Source of the DNA: Aureococcus anophagefferens
Taxonomy: Eukaryota; Sar; Pelagophyceae; Pelagomonadales; Pelagomonadaceae
DNA length: 64,000 bases
Reading direction: 5' to 3'
Assembly (NCBI RefSeq): GCF_000186865.1
Contig: NW_008705575.1
Coordinates: 374,891-438,890, forward strand
The stretch's first letter is position 1, and every line of letters begins with the position of its first letter. Under the pieces are notes generated by a model that worked only from the letters and a program-made list of their open reading frames with translations, searched no databases and had not been told where the DNA came from. Positions 39,527-48,160 of this stretch are shown here, piece after piece. A program made the position numbers and the translations under genes.

Positions 39527-40426
39527 TTAGGTGAGGGAGAAGGGGATGGCGTCGTCGAAGGGGATGGACTCGGCGCCCCAGTTGCCCACGTACACGGTCA
39601 TCCGCTTGACCATGCTCCCCGGCTCGCCGTCGCGGAGCATGGACCCGCGGCCGCCCTTCATGCGCGCGTAGTAGGGCCCGAGCTTGCACCGCGCGAGGCG
39701 CGGGTTCTCCGCGCGCATGGGGACGCACAAACCCTCGGCGCCGAACATGGGCCCCTGCTCCGGCTTGTCGACGACGCCCATGCCCGCGCCGCCGACCTTG
39801 GGCAGCTTGACGAAGTTTTCGCCCGCCTTGTTCCAGGCGAAGAGGAAGTTGCTGAGGCCCGGCCGGTACTCGCCGTAGCCGACCCAGCCCTTGGCGTTGT
39901 AGCCGCCGAAGCGCTGCCCGTCCTCGGCCTCGCAGAGCACGACGCCCGGGCCCCGCCGGTCCACGGCCGCGTGGAACGCGCCGGGCGTCCAGCCGTCGAG
40001 GTCGCTGTCGTAGACCTCGTACATGGGCAGCCGCGCGAGCTGCGTCTGCAGCAGCGTCGGCCGCACCCAGCGCGCGAGGTCCGCGTCGTCGCCGTCGACG
40101 GCGGCGGCGCGGTCGCCGCTCGTCTCCGCGGGGTACTGGTCCGGCTGCGTCTCCACCGTCATGCGCGTGAAGCCCGCCGGCGCGTCCTCGATCTCGCCGA
40201 AGATCATCCCAAAGAGGTTCTCCACGAAGTCCTTCTTCTGCTCGCGCAGCGCGCCGAGGCGCGTCGACGGGGCCCGCGGCATCTGCAAGCCGGACGCGCC
40301 GGCGGCGAGCAGCAGCGCGTGGAGGAGGGCGAACCTCGCCGCCGCCGAGCGCCATGCAGTCGCGCGCGAGGTCCCGCAACAACCCCGCGCACCGGCCGCC
40401 TGCGATCCACGCATTGCAAGCACCAT
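39527..40426 (-). CDS. TLDc-like domain protein with targeting peptide
   Basis: The 299-residue protein begins with a hydrophobic segment (RFALLHALLLAAGASGLQMP), suggesting secretion or plastid import. The C-terminal half resembles a TLDc domain: LDGWTPGAFHAAVDRRGPGV, VLCEAEDGQRFGGYNAKGW, then NFLFAWNKAGENFVKLP. TLDc domains occur in proteins linked to oxidative-stress resistance and V-ATPase regulation; a targeted copy in an alga is unusual. Starts at 40426 and 40414 are both possible. It is convergent with the preceding gene, with three bases between stops, and divergent from the acidic repeat protein. Confidence 0.55.
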   Translation of the reverse strand: MVLAMRGSQAAGARGCCGTSRATAWRSAAARFALLHALLLAAGASGLQMPRAPSTRLGALREQKKDFVENLFGMIFGEIEDAPAGFTRMTVETQPDQYPAETSGDRAAAVDGDDADLARWVRPTLLQTQLARLPMYEVYDSDLDGWTPGAFHAAVDRRGPGVVLCEAEDGQRFGGYNAKGWVGYGEYRPGLSNFLFAWNKAGENFVKLPKVGGAGMGVVDKPEQGPMFGAEGLCVPMRAENPRLARCKLGPYYARMKGGRGSMLRDGEPGSMVKRMTVYVGNWGAESIPFDDAIPFSLT

Positions 40427-40574
40427 AGCCTTTGGTTCACCTTGAACGGAGCTGTTCAAGCACCCGCGCTCTCCGACCGCCTGCAGCCCCTCCGACGTCC
40501 ACAAGTGGGGGTCCCGCGCGGAGCATCTCCACGTCTCGAGGTCCCCGCTCCCGCTCCGCCCCGCCGCCACGACC

Positions 40575-43500
40575 ATGGGCTTCTTCGAGGCCTGGGGCAA
40601 GTCGGTCAAGGAGGGCCAGACCAAGGGCGCCGAGGCGCGGCGCAAGGCCGAGGGCGTCTTCGCCAAGGCCCGGGACGCCGTCGCCGCGGCCATCGCCGAG
40701 ATCGAGGCCCAGCCGCTCCAGTTCCAGAGCGCCGGCGCCCGCGACAAGCTCGTGGAGCTCCACGTCGCGAGCCGGAAGCTGCACCGGCTCATGGGCGGCG
40801 AGGGCCCCGAGGCCTTCGACGACGACGACGACGACGACGACGAGCTCGCCTTCGAGGAGTCGAAGGACCCCGAGGCCCTGCGGCGCCTCGCGTCGGCGCG
40901 CGCGCCGGCGGCGGCGGAGGCGGCGCCGTCGTCCGACGACTCGCTGTCGAGCTGCGTCATGGTCGAGGGCGCGCCGGACGACGACGACGACGACGACGAC
41001 GACGACCTCGTCGCCGTCGAGGAGATCGCGCCCGACCCCAAGGTGCGCGCGGCGCTGACGCGGGGCAAGGCCATGGCCGCGGACCGCGACGGCAACGACT
41101 CGGACTCGTCCGACGACCTCGTCTGCGAGGAGGTCGACCTGCCGGCGGACGAGCTCGCGAGGCTCGCCGGGTCCGGCGTCGCCGTCGGCGGCGGCGGCTC
41201 CGACGACGACTCCGACGACCTCGTCTGCGAGGAGGTCGACATCTCCGAGGCGGAGCTCGCGCGGCTCCGGACCGGCGCGGCGCCGGCCGTCGACGACAGC
41301 GACGACGACGACCTCGTCTGCGAGGAGGTCGACGTCTCCGAGGCGGAGCTCGCGCGCCTGCGCACGGGCGGCGCCGGCGCGCCGGCGCCCGCGGCGGACG
41401 AGGACAGCGACGACGACGACCTCGTCATGGAGGAGGTGTCGCTGTCGCGCGAGGAGCTCGAGCGGCTCCGCGCGGCCAAGGCCAAGGCGGAGCCCGCCGC
41501 GGCCTACGAGAGCGACGACGACGGCGACGTCGACGCCGTGGCGACGGCGCTGACGCCCCAGGAGCTCGACAAAATCAAGCGGAAGAAGACGCTCGCCGCG
41601 CACGAGGCCGACGCCGAGTCCGACGACGACGACGACGACGACGACGACCTCGGCATCGAGGAGGTGAGCGCGGCGGCGCTGGGCGCCTTCGCCGGCGCCG
41701 GCGCCGCGCCGGCCGACGACGACGACGACGACGACGACCTCGTCTGCGAGGAGGTGGCCCTGTCGCCGGCCGAGCTCGAGCGCCTCCGCAAGGGCGGCGC
41801 CGCGGCGGACGAGGAGTCCGACGACGACCTGCTCTGCGAGGAGGTGTCGCTGTCGCCGGCGGAGCTCGAGCGCCTGCGCAAGGGCGGCGCGCCGGCGGAT
41901 GACGAGGAGTCTGACGACGATTTGATGTGCGAGGAGGTCTCGCTGTCGCCCGCGGAGCTCGAGCGCCTGCGCAGCGGTGGCGCTCCGGCGGACGACGAGG
42001 AGTCCGACGACGATCTGATGTGCGAGGAGGTCTCGCTGTCGCCCGCGGAGCTCGAGCGCCTGCGCAGCGGTGGCGCTCCGGCGGACGACGAGGAGTCCGA
42101 CGACGATCTGATGTGCGAGGAGGTCTCGCTGTCGCCCGCGGAGCTCGAGCGCCTGCGCAGCGGTGGCGCTCCGGCGGACGACGAGGAGTCCGACGACGAT
42201 CTGATGTGCGAGGAGGTCTCGCTGTCGCCCGTGGAGCTCGAGCGCCTGCGCAGCGGTGGCGCTCCGGCGGACGACGAGGAGTCCGACGACGATCTGATGT
42301 GCGAGGAGGTCTCGCTGTCGCCCGCGGAGCTCGAGCGCCTGCGCAGCGGTGGCGCTCCGGCGGACGACGAGGAGTCCGACGACGATCTGATGTGCGAGGA
42401 GGTCTCGCTGTCGCCCGCGGAGCTCGAGCGCCTGCGCAGCGGTGGCGCTCCGGCGGACGACGAGGAGTCCGACGACGATCTGATGTGCGAGGAGGTCTCG
42501 CTGTCGCCCGCGGAGCTCGAGCGCCTGCGCAGCGGTGGCGCTCCGGCGGACGACGAGGAGTCCGACGACGATCTGATGTGCGAGGAGGTCTCGCTGTCGC
42601 CCGTGGAGCTCGAGCGCCTGCGCAGCGGTGGCGCTCCGGCGGACGACGAGGAGTCCGACGACGATCTGATGTGCGAGGAGGTCTCGCTGTCGCCCGCGGA
42701 GCTCGAGCGCCTGCGCACGACCGGCGCCGCAGCGGACGAGGATTCGGACGAAGATCTCATGTGCGAGGAAATCTCGCTGTCGCCCGCGGAGCTCGAGCGC
42801 CTGCGCACGACCGGCGCGGCGGTGGACGACGAGGAGTCTGATGACGACCTCATGTGCGAGGAGGTCTCGCTGTCGCCGGCGGAGCTCGAGCGCCTGCGCA
42901 AGGGCGAGTCCGCCGCTCCGGCAGAGGAGGACTCCGACTCCGATCTCGCCTGCGAGGAGGTGTCGCTGTCGCCGGCGGAGCTCGAGCGCCTGCGCAAGGG
43001 CGAGTCCGCCGCTCCGGCGGAGGAGGACTCCGACTCCGATCTCGCCTGCGAGGAGGTCTCGCTGTCGCCGGCGGAGCTCGAGCGCCTGCGCAAGGGCGAG
43101 TCCGCCGCTCCGGCGGAGGAGGACTCCGACTCCGATCTCGCCTGCGAGGAGGTCGAGCTGTCGCCGGCGGAGCTGGAGAATCTGCGCAATGGCGCCAGCG
43201 TCCCCGCGGCCGCGTCGGCGCCGGCGGCCGCTCCGGCGGACTCCGACTCCGACTCGGACCTCGAGTGCGAGGAGGTGGACCTGTCCGCGCAGGAGCTCGA
43301 GAAGCTCCGCAAGACGTCCGCTTCGCACGCTCCCCCGGCGGCCGCGCCGGCCGCGCCGCCGGCGGACGACTCCGACTCGGACCTCGAGTGCGAGGAGGTG
43401 GACCTGTCCGCGCGGGAGCTCGAGAAGCTCCGCAAGACGTCCGCTTCGCACGCTCCCCCGGCGGCCGCGCCGCCGGTCGCGCCGGCCGCGCCGGCGGACG

Positions 43501-43925
43501 ACTCCGACTCGGACCTCGAGTGCGAGGAGGTCGATTTGTCGGCGCAGGAGCTCGAGAAGCTCCGCAAGACGTCCGCTTCGTACGCTCCCCCGGCGCCCGC
43601 GCCGGCCGCGCCGCCGGCGGACGACGACAACGACTCGGACATCGAGTGCGAGGAGGTCGATTTGTCCGCGCAGGAGCTCGAGAAGCTCCGCAAGACGTCC
43701 GCTTCGCACGCTCCCCCGGCGGCCGCGCCGGCGGACGACGACGACGACGACTCGGACCTCGAGTGCGAGGAGGTGTACCTGTCCGCGCAGGAGCTGGAGA
43801 CGCTGCGCCGCGCCGCGCCGGCCGCGGCCGCGGCGGGCGACTCCGACTCCGACGACAGCCTCGTCTGCGAAGAAGTCGACCTCACGCCCGAGGAGCTCGC
43901 CCTCATGCGGAAGCAGCACCAGTAG
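40575..43925 (+). CDS. Acidic tandem-repeat protein (CEEV repeats), unknown function
   Basis: This 1116-residue protein starts MGFFEAWGKSVKEGQTKGAE, with a short amphipathic helical region. About 28 units then follow, each with an acidic run, a single Cys and a short helix: DSDDLxCEEVxLSPxELExLR. Units are 24-33 residues, and nine central ones are 31 residues and almost identical. The Cys is conserved in most units, and the LSPAELERLR segment should form a short helix. No signal peptide or known domain is present. The acidic, repeated design would suit a scaffold that binds cations or basic proteins. The long antisense frames over this gene are shadows caused by its repeat structure. Confidence 0.7.
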   Translation: MGFFEAWGKSVKEGQTKGAEARRKAEGVFAKARDAVAAAIAEIEAQPLQFQSAGARDKLVELHVASRKLHRLMGGEGPEAFDDDDDDDDELAFEESKDPEALRRLASARAPAAAEAAPSSDDSLSSCVMVEGAPDDDDDDDDDDLVAVEEIAPDPKVRAALTRGKAMAADRDGNDSDSSDDLVCEEVDLPADELARLAGSGVAVGGGGSDDDSDDLVCEEVDISEAELARLRTGAAPAVDDSDDDDLVCEEVDVSEAELARLRTGGAGAPAPAADEDSDDDDLVMEEVSLSREELERLRAAKAKAEPAAAYESDDDGDVDAVATALTPQELDKIKRKKTLAAHEADAESDDDDDDDDDLGIEEVSAAALGAFAGAGAAPADDDDDDDDLVCEEVALSPAELERLRKGGAAADEESDDDLLCEEVSLSPAELERLRKGGAPADDEESDDDLMCEEVSLSPAELERLRSGGAPADDEESDDDLMCEEVSLSPAELERLRSGGAPADDEESDDDLMCEEVSLSPAELERLRSGGAPADDEESDDDLMCEEVSLSPVELERLRSGGAPADDEESDDDLMCEEVSLSPAELERLRSGGAPADDEESDDDLMCEEVSLSPAELERLRSGGAPADDEESDDDLMCEEVSLSPAELERLRSGGAPADDEESDDDLMCEEVSLSPVELERLRSGGAPADDEESDDDLMCEEVSLSPAELERLRTTGAAADEDSDEDLMCEEISLSPAELERLRTTGAAVDDEESDDDLMCEEVSLSPAELERLRKGESAAPAEEDSDSDLACEEVSLSPAELERLRKGESAAPAEEDSDSDLACEEVSLSPAELERLRKGESAAPAEEDSDSDLACEEVELSPAELENLRNGASVPAAASAPAAAPADSDSDSDLECEEVDLSAQELEKLRKTSASHAPPAAAPAAPPADDSDSDLECEEVDLSARELEKLRKTSASHAPPAAAPPVAPAAPADDSDSDLECEEVDLSAQELEKLRKTSASYAPPAPAPAAPPADDDNDSDIECEEVDLSAQELEKLRKTSASHAPPAAAPADDDDDDSDLECEEVYLSAQELETLRRAAPAAAAAGDSDSDDSLVCEEVDLTPEELALMRKQHQ
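41880..42720 (+). repeat. 93-bp tandem array with a four-unit higher-order period
   Basis: Nine near-identical 93-bp units encode GGAPADDEESDDDLMCEEVS plus LSPAELERLRS. The fourth and eighth units share the same Ala-to-Val change (SPVELERL), so units 1-4 are repeated as units 5-8, a 372-bp higher-order repeat. This indicates recent block duplication by unequal exchange. Confidence 0.95.
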
Positions 43926-44012
43926 AGAGACCCCCTAAACCCCCGAAGCCCCATCGAACGCCTCATCGAGGAGGACTCTATCGACGCCCGGGTCGACCTT
44001 GGCGTGCAGTAG
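43926..44012 (+). other. In-frame extension beyond the repeat-protein stop
   Basis: After the TAG at 43923-43925 the same frame stays open for 28 codons (RDPLNPRSPIERLIEEDSID then ARVDLGVQ) before a second TAG. The segment has a protein-like look and acidic helix. It could be a readthrough extension, a former coding end or chance. Confidence 0.25.
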
Positions 44013-44138
44013 GAATTCCTACCCGCGAACGGACTGCGGAGCCGCGCCGCGGCCGGGCGACGTCGACAAGCTCCTCGACTCGGACGCCTGCGAGTCAGTG
44101 CGACCCGTGTCGGGGCCGCCGAGCTGGTTCCAGGGCCG

Positions 44139-45506
44139 TTACGCTATCGCTCGCGCGACGGCGTTCACGGCAAAGGGGACGGCCTTGCCGAGCTTCGTGA
44201 AGAGCGGGTGCGCCTCGGACCGCCGGCCGTTGGCCTCGCCGAGCGCGAGCGCGAGCGGCGGCTTCGCGCGCTCCGCGCCGACCGTCTCCGAGGACCGGGA
44301 CCGGTAGGCGACGTCGCGGCCGCCGTCGTCGCCCTCGCCGTCGCAGAGGAGGCAGGCCGAGCCGAGGCCCGGCGGCAGGCAGGCGTAGGACGGCCGCTTC
44401 GGCGCGGGCGACGCCGCGACCACGCGCGTCGCCGTCGGCTCGCGGCGCGCCGGCCGGACGAGCTCGAGCGCGCGCGCCGCGAGCGTCGGCGTCGGCGGCC
44501 GGCAGGCGCAGGGCGCCGCGGCCTCCGCCGGCGGCACCTCGACGCCGAAGAGCACGGCCTCCTCCGGGGCGCCCAGGGGCCCCTCGCCGGGGCTCGCGCC
44601 GCTCAACTCCAGGACCTCGTCGGCCGAGTCCGCGTGGAAGAGCACCTCGCGCAGCAGCGCCTCGTAGGCCGCGTGGCGCGCGGCGATGTAGGGGTAGTCG
44701 TCGACGTGGTTGCGCCAGCGCCGCTCGGACTCTGCGACGCACCACGCCGCCTTGCACGGCGCGGCCCAGGCGCCGTAGGACCGGCGCGCGTGGCGCGCGA
44801 AGTGGCCGTGGGACCGCCAGGCGCGGCGGCACCGGTCGCCCACGGACACCATCAGCAGGAACTCGACGTGCCGGAAGCCCGTGAGCTTGTGCTGGACGAC
44901 GCGGACGGACCCGAGCGACACGCCGACGACGACTCCGGCGGTTTGCGGCCGCCCGAGGAACTGGCGGCTGAAGACGCGCGGGCAGAGGCGCGGCGTCAGC
45001 GCCGTCTCCAGCAGGTGCCACCGGTCCACCTGGCGCCGCTCGAAGGGCGTCACGCACCAGAGCTGCTGCGGCATCTGCCGGCCCGGCCGCCGCCGCCCGG
45101 GCCGCCGGCTCGCGGCGCTCCCCGCGACCGGCGGCCGCCGGGACCGGTCACTGCCGCTCGACTCGCCGTCGCTGCCGCTCGACGACTTCCCGGACTTTGA
45201 CGACGCGTCCGAGCCGCTCCGGAAGTCGCCGCCGGTCGTGAAGTAGCACCGGCGCCGGCCGCTCGAGTTCGCCTCGCCCGCCCGCATCCACGCGGCGACG
45301 CCGAGCTCGCAGGAGTCGTGCATCCACGAGTTGAGCTCCGCGAGGCCCGCCGTCGACGACGTCGACGCCGTGGTGGACGACCGCGCGCCCATGGACGCGT
45401 CGTTCTGCGTGTCGGAACCCGACGACTCGAAGCCGCTGTTCTCGCTGTCGGAATCCGACTCGTTCTCCCAGTGGCCCCACTCGTCCTCGGGAGGGTCCGG
45501 CGCCAT
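44139..45506 (-). CDS. Uncharacterised protein with a possible PX-like domain
   Basis: This 455-residue protein has an acidic Ser-rich N-terminus (ENESDSDSENSGFESSGSD) and a basic RRPGRRRPGRQ stretch. A folded region near residues 150-300 follows (VRVVQHKLTGFRHVEFLLMV, then HVDDYPYIAARHAAYEALLR). The latter weakly resembles PX phosphoinositide-binding domains, without a clear binding arginine. The C-terminus is Ala/Arg-rich. The function is not recognised; the domain suggestion is tentative. The frame is open from the ATG at 45506 with typical codon use, so the gene itself is convincing. Confidence 0.55.
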   Translation of the reverse strand: MAPDPPEDEWGHWENESDSDSENSGFESSGSDTQNDASMGARSSTTASTSSTAGLAELNSWMHDSCELGVAAWMRAGEANSSGRRRCYFTTGGDFRSGSDASSKSGKSSSGSDGESSGSDRSRRPPVAGSAASRRPGRRRPGRQMPQQLWCVTPFERRQVDRWHLLETALTPRLCPRVFSRQFLGRPQTAGVVVGVSLGSVRVVQHKLTGFRHVEFLLMVSVGDRCRRAWRSHGHFARHARRSYGAWAAPCKAAWCVAESERRWRNHVDDYPYIAARHAAYEALLREVLFHADSADEVLELSGASPGEGPLGAPEEAVLFGVEVPPAEAAAPCACRPPTPTLAARALELVRPARREPTATRVVAASPAPKRPSYACLPPGLGSACLLCDGEGDDGGRDVAYRSRSSETVGAERAKPPLALALGEANGRRSEAHPLFTKLGKAVPFAVNAVARAIA

Positions 45507-45909
45507 GATGGTTCACTGATGTCTGGGGTGGTTGAGGGAGATGCGCAGTGTTGTCATCGCGAAGCCGCGCCCGACGCCTAATATGCCGCGGTGGATGTGC
45601 TGAAGGCAGACGTCAGAGATAAGGGCAATTTTAGCATCAAGCATTTAGTTGAATACAACTTTGTCAGCGTCCCCCTATCGCGAATACCTTACGAATACCG
45701 GCTCGTGGGGGTTGTACTCTAGTCGGGGGTGGTAGAGAAGGAACTGAGGTGCGGGGGGCGAGACAAGGTCACGGTGGGGCGGGCTACAAGTTCGAGTTCG
45801 GACTCCGGATGCCGCGGCGCCACTGCACTGTCACCGGCCTCAGGCTCTCTCACCAACACGCCGCCGCACACGCCCGCCCTCCCAGTGAGGTGAAGGTCGT
45901 TTTACGTAG
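45507..45909. other. Intergenic region with lower GC
   Basis: This stretch holds the promoter of the minus-strand gene and, presumably, the first exon of the small membrane protein that follows. An AT-richer island lies at about 45,580-45,720. No complete first exon, tRNA or repeat could be supported. Confidence 0.4.
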
Positions 45910-46182
45910 CCTCGTTTGCTCCGCCTCTCCTTGTCCGGTCGGGGCTTCACCAAGGCCCCGGACTCGGAGCCCGCCGCCGCCGCCTTCGCCTTCCCCTTCA
46001 GCTTCCTCGACACCTTCGCCATCGGCATCGGCGGCTCCATGTGCGTCTGGCACAGCACCCACTCCCCCTACCTCTCGTGGAACCGCGTCTACTGGCTCGG
46101 CCAGGGCATCGGCCTCCTCGGCGCGTCCACCGCCGGCATCACTGGCATGATGCTGGCCTACCAGCACGGCCGCCGCGTCTAG
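45910..46182 (+). CDS. Small membrane protein, first exon not found
   Basis: The frame from 45910 has strong coding character and encodes AFPFSFLDTFAIGIGGSMCV, WHSTHSPYLSWNRVYWLG, then QGIGLLGASTAGITGMMLAY and QHGRRV. Two hydrophobic segments are likely membrane helices with a Trp/His-rich loop between them. No ATG precedes these in frame; the frame opens right after TTTTACGTAG, a plausible 3' splice site ending at 45909. A first exon therefore probably lies upstream. No family was recognised; the size and layout recall small organelle-membrane subunits, but this is speculation. Confidence 0.5.
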   Translation, partial: PRLLRLSLSGRGFTKAPDSEPAAAAFAFPFSFLDTFAIGIGGSMCVWHSTHSPYLSWNRVYWLGQGIGLLGASTAGITGMMLAYQHGRRV

Positions 46183-46468
46183 AGCGGCCGCCGCCCCGCG
46201 CCCAAGCATCGGGCTGAGGTCCTATGTCAACGGCCGCTAGATATTCGCGCTCGGAGACTGAGGAGACTTCGCCGACGCGCGCGCGAGGAACGTTGCCGTC
46301 GAGCGTGCCTCTCAACATCGGCCCAAAGCCCGCCGGCGCCGATGTGCTCTTATTAGCTCGAGCGAGTGCGAGCGCGCGTGAGCGCGCCACTCTCTCTGCG
46401 CGCCGCCAGCGAGCGCGCATCGATAACACAAACACACCGACAAACGAGCGCAAACACAAACAAGCGCC

Positions 46469-48144
46469 ATGCCCCCCCCGCCGGAGCCCGACGACCTGCT
46501 CTTCCGCTTCCGCGGCGCCTACAAGAAGCAGGACGGCTACGTCGACGTCACGGCGCGCGGCGTCGACTGGCGCGGCCCCGACGGCGCGAGCGTGTCCGTG
46601 GCCTTCGCCGACCTGGCGAAGCACGAGACGTCGCCGAAGGCGCACGCCAAGTGCATGCTCAAGCTGACGGTCCCGGATAAGAAGCCCGTCGTGCTCACGG
46701 TGCTCGAGGCGTCCAAGGACCGCGCCTGGGACGTGCTCTGCGACGCCAAGGTGACCATCGCCACGGTCCTCAAGCGCGTGCGGCGGACGACGCCGGAGGC
46801 GCGGACCAAGGCCGCGGAAAACGCGCTGCGGGCCGACGCGCTGGCCCGGGACGGCGCGCTGCGCGCGGAGCACCGCGAGCTCGTCGGCGGCGGCGTCGTC
46901 TGCGAGGCCGACTTCTGGGCCGCGCGCCCCCCCCTCGCGACGCCCGCGCACGCGGTCAAGGCCGCGCCGTCGAACGAGCTGCTCGTCGACGCGCCGTCAG
47001 GCGGCGGCCCGCCGAGTTCGCGGAGCCGAAAGGAGCTGAGCTTCGCCCTGTCCCGCGAGAAGATCGACTTCCTCTTCGACGCCTACCCGGCGGTCCGGCG
47101 CGCGCACGCGGCCCACGTGCCCAACGACATGTCCGAGGAGCAGTTCTGGGTGAAATATTTCCAGAGCCGCTACTTCTGGCGCGACAAGGGCGCGGCCGTC
47201 AACGACGCGACGCCCGACGACGCCGCGGCTTGCGGCGCGGCACGGGGGCTCGAGAGAGCGGGGCGCGTCGCTTCGACTCTGAAGGGAGGGTCGCGCGCCG
47301 TCGAGAGAGACTCGCTCCGTAGGTCACCGACGACCTCTTCGCGCGCTTCGAGGAGGCCGGCGGCGGCGCTCGGCGGGAGCCGCGGCCCGCGCGGCCCGCC
47401 GTCGACCTCACGCGGACGGCGCACGACCGCGCGGTCCCGGAGCCGCCGGACGACCCGGCCTTCGCGCGGCCGCCGCCGACGGACGACGCCGTCGCGCCGA
47501 CGGCGGAGCTCGTGCTCAGGAAGTTCAACGCCCACGGCGACCGCGTCCTCGCGGCCGCGGAGGGCGCGAGCGAGCCGGGCCCCCTGGCCGTCGACGACGA
47601 CGACGTCGACGACGCGCTCGTCGACCGGCCGCCGCCGTCCGTCGCGGCGCTCGACCTCGCGCACCGCGCCAAGGGCGGCCGGGCCGCGAAGCCCCCCGCG
47701 CGCAAGAAGCCGAAGCTCTTCTGCGCGGAGCCCGACGACGTCGCGTGGACCGTCGAGTCCGTCGACGTGCTCGGCGCGCTCGACGCGTCCGAGGAGCCCG
47801 CGCGGCGCGCGCTGGCCGTCCTCGACCGCGCGTCGCGCAAGCCGGACGACGGCGACCCGCCGCCGCCGTCGACGAAGGCCGACGTCGAGCGCGCGACGAG
47901 CCGCGTCCACGCGCTCCTCCGCTACCTCCGGGCCTACGCCGCGGAGGCGCCCGCGACGCCCGCGGAGCGCGCGGCGCTCGACGCGAAGAAGGGCCGCGTC
48001 CTCGACAAGCTCCGGTCCATGAAGGCCGCGCTCGACGCGAAGCGGCGGTCCTACCGCGACACGCCCGCGCACGCGAAGCTCGCGGCCCTGTTCACGCCCA
48101 TCGTCAACCAGCTCGAGTTCAACCTCGCGCGGCACGATAACTGA
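46469..48144 (+). CDS. TFIIH core subunit p62/Tfb1
   Basis: This 516-residue protein is the TFIIH subunit that anchors XPD-XPB-associated functions in transcription initiation and nucleotide excision repair. The N-terminal part is a PH-like domain (RFRGAYKKQDGYVDVTARGV, then LKLTVPDKKPVVLTVLEASK). A BSD domain follows near residues 185-235, with the defining MSEEQFWVKYFQSRYFWRDK. The 125-bp intron 47198-47322 then joins GAA to VTDDLFARFEEAGG, as expected for the family. The C-terminal helical region includes RAALDAKKGRVLDKLRSMKA and AALFTPIVNQLEFNLARHDN. The second BSD domain is not obvious, so the protein is divergent. Its leader upstream of 46469 is rich in CA/AAAC motifs. Confidence 0.8.
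47206..47322 (+). mobile_element. Introner-like intron in Tfb1 (intron 47198-47322)
   Basis: This 117-bp sequence is bounded by GTCAACGA (47198-47205) and GTCACCGA (47323-47330), matching at seven of eight positions. As in the introners, the upstream copy supplies the GT donor and the insert ends in the acceptor (CGCTCCGTAG). That end resembles family 2 (CGCTCGGTAG). The interior is unlike either family, and terminal inverted repeats are weak, so this may be an older or third family. Confidence 0.65.
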
Positions 48145-48160
48145 GGGGACTTAGCCGACC

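Noticed and set aside
41880..42720. CRISPR-like regular repeats
   Set aside because: There are no variable spacers; the 93-bp units are contiguous coding repeats in a eukaryotic gene.
40437..43919. A 1160-residue minus-strand open frame over the acidic repeat gene
   Set aside because: It is produced by the 93-bp repeat and codon bias of the plus-strand gene, encodes only repetitive Arg/Leu/Val sequence and has no domain.
45785..45810. A GTTCGAGTT sequence resembling a tRNA T-loop
   Set aside because: No matching acceptor, D or anticodon stems could be folded around it. No tRNA or rRNA was found anywhere in the window.
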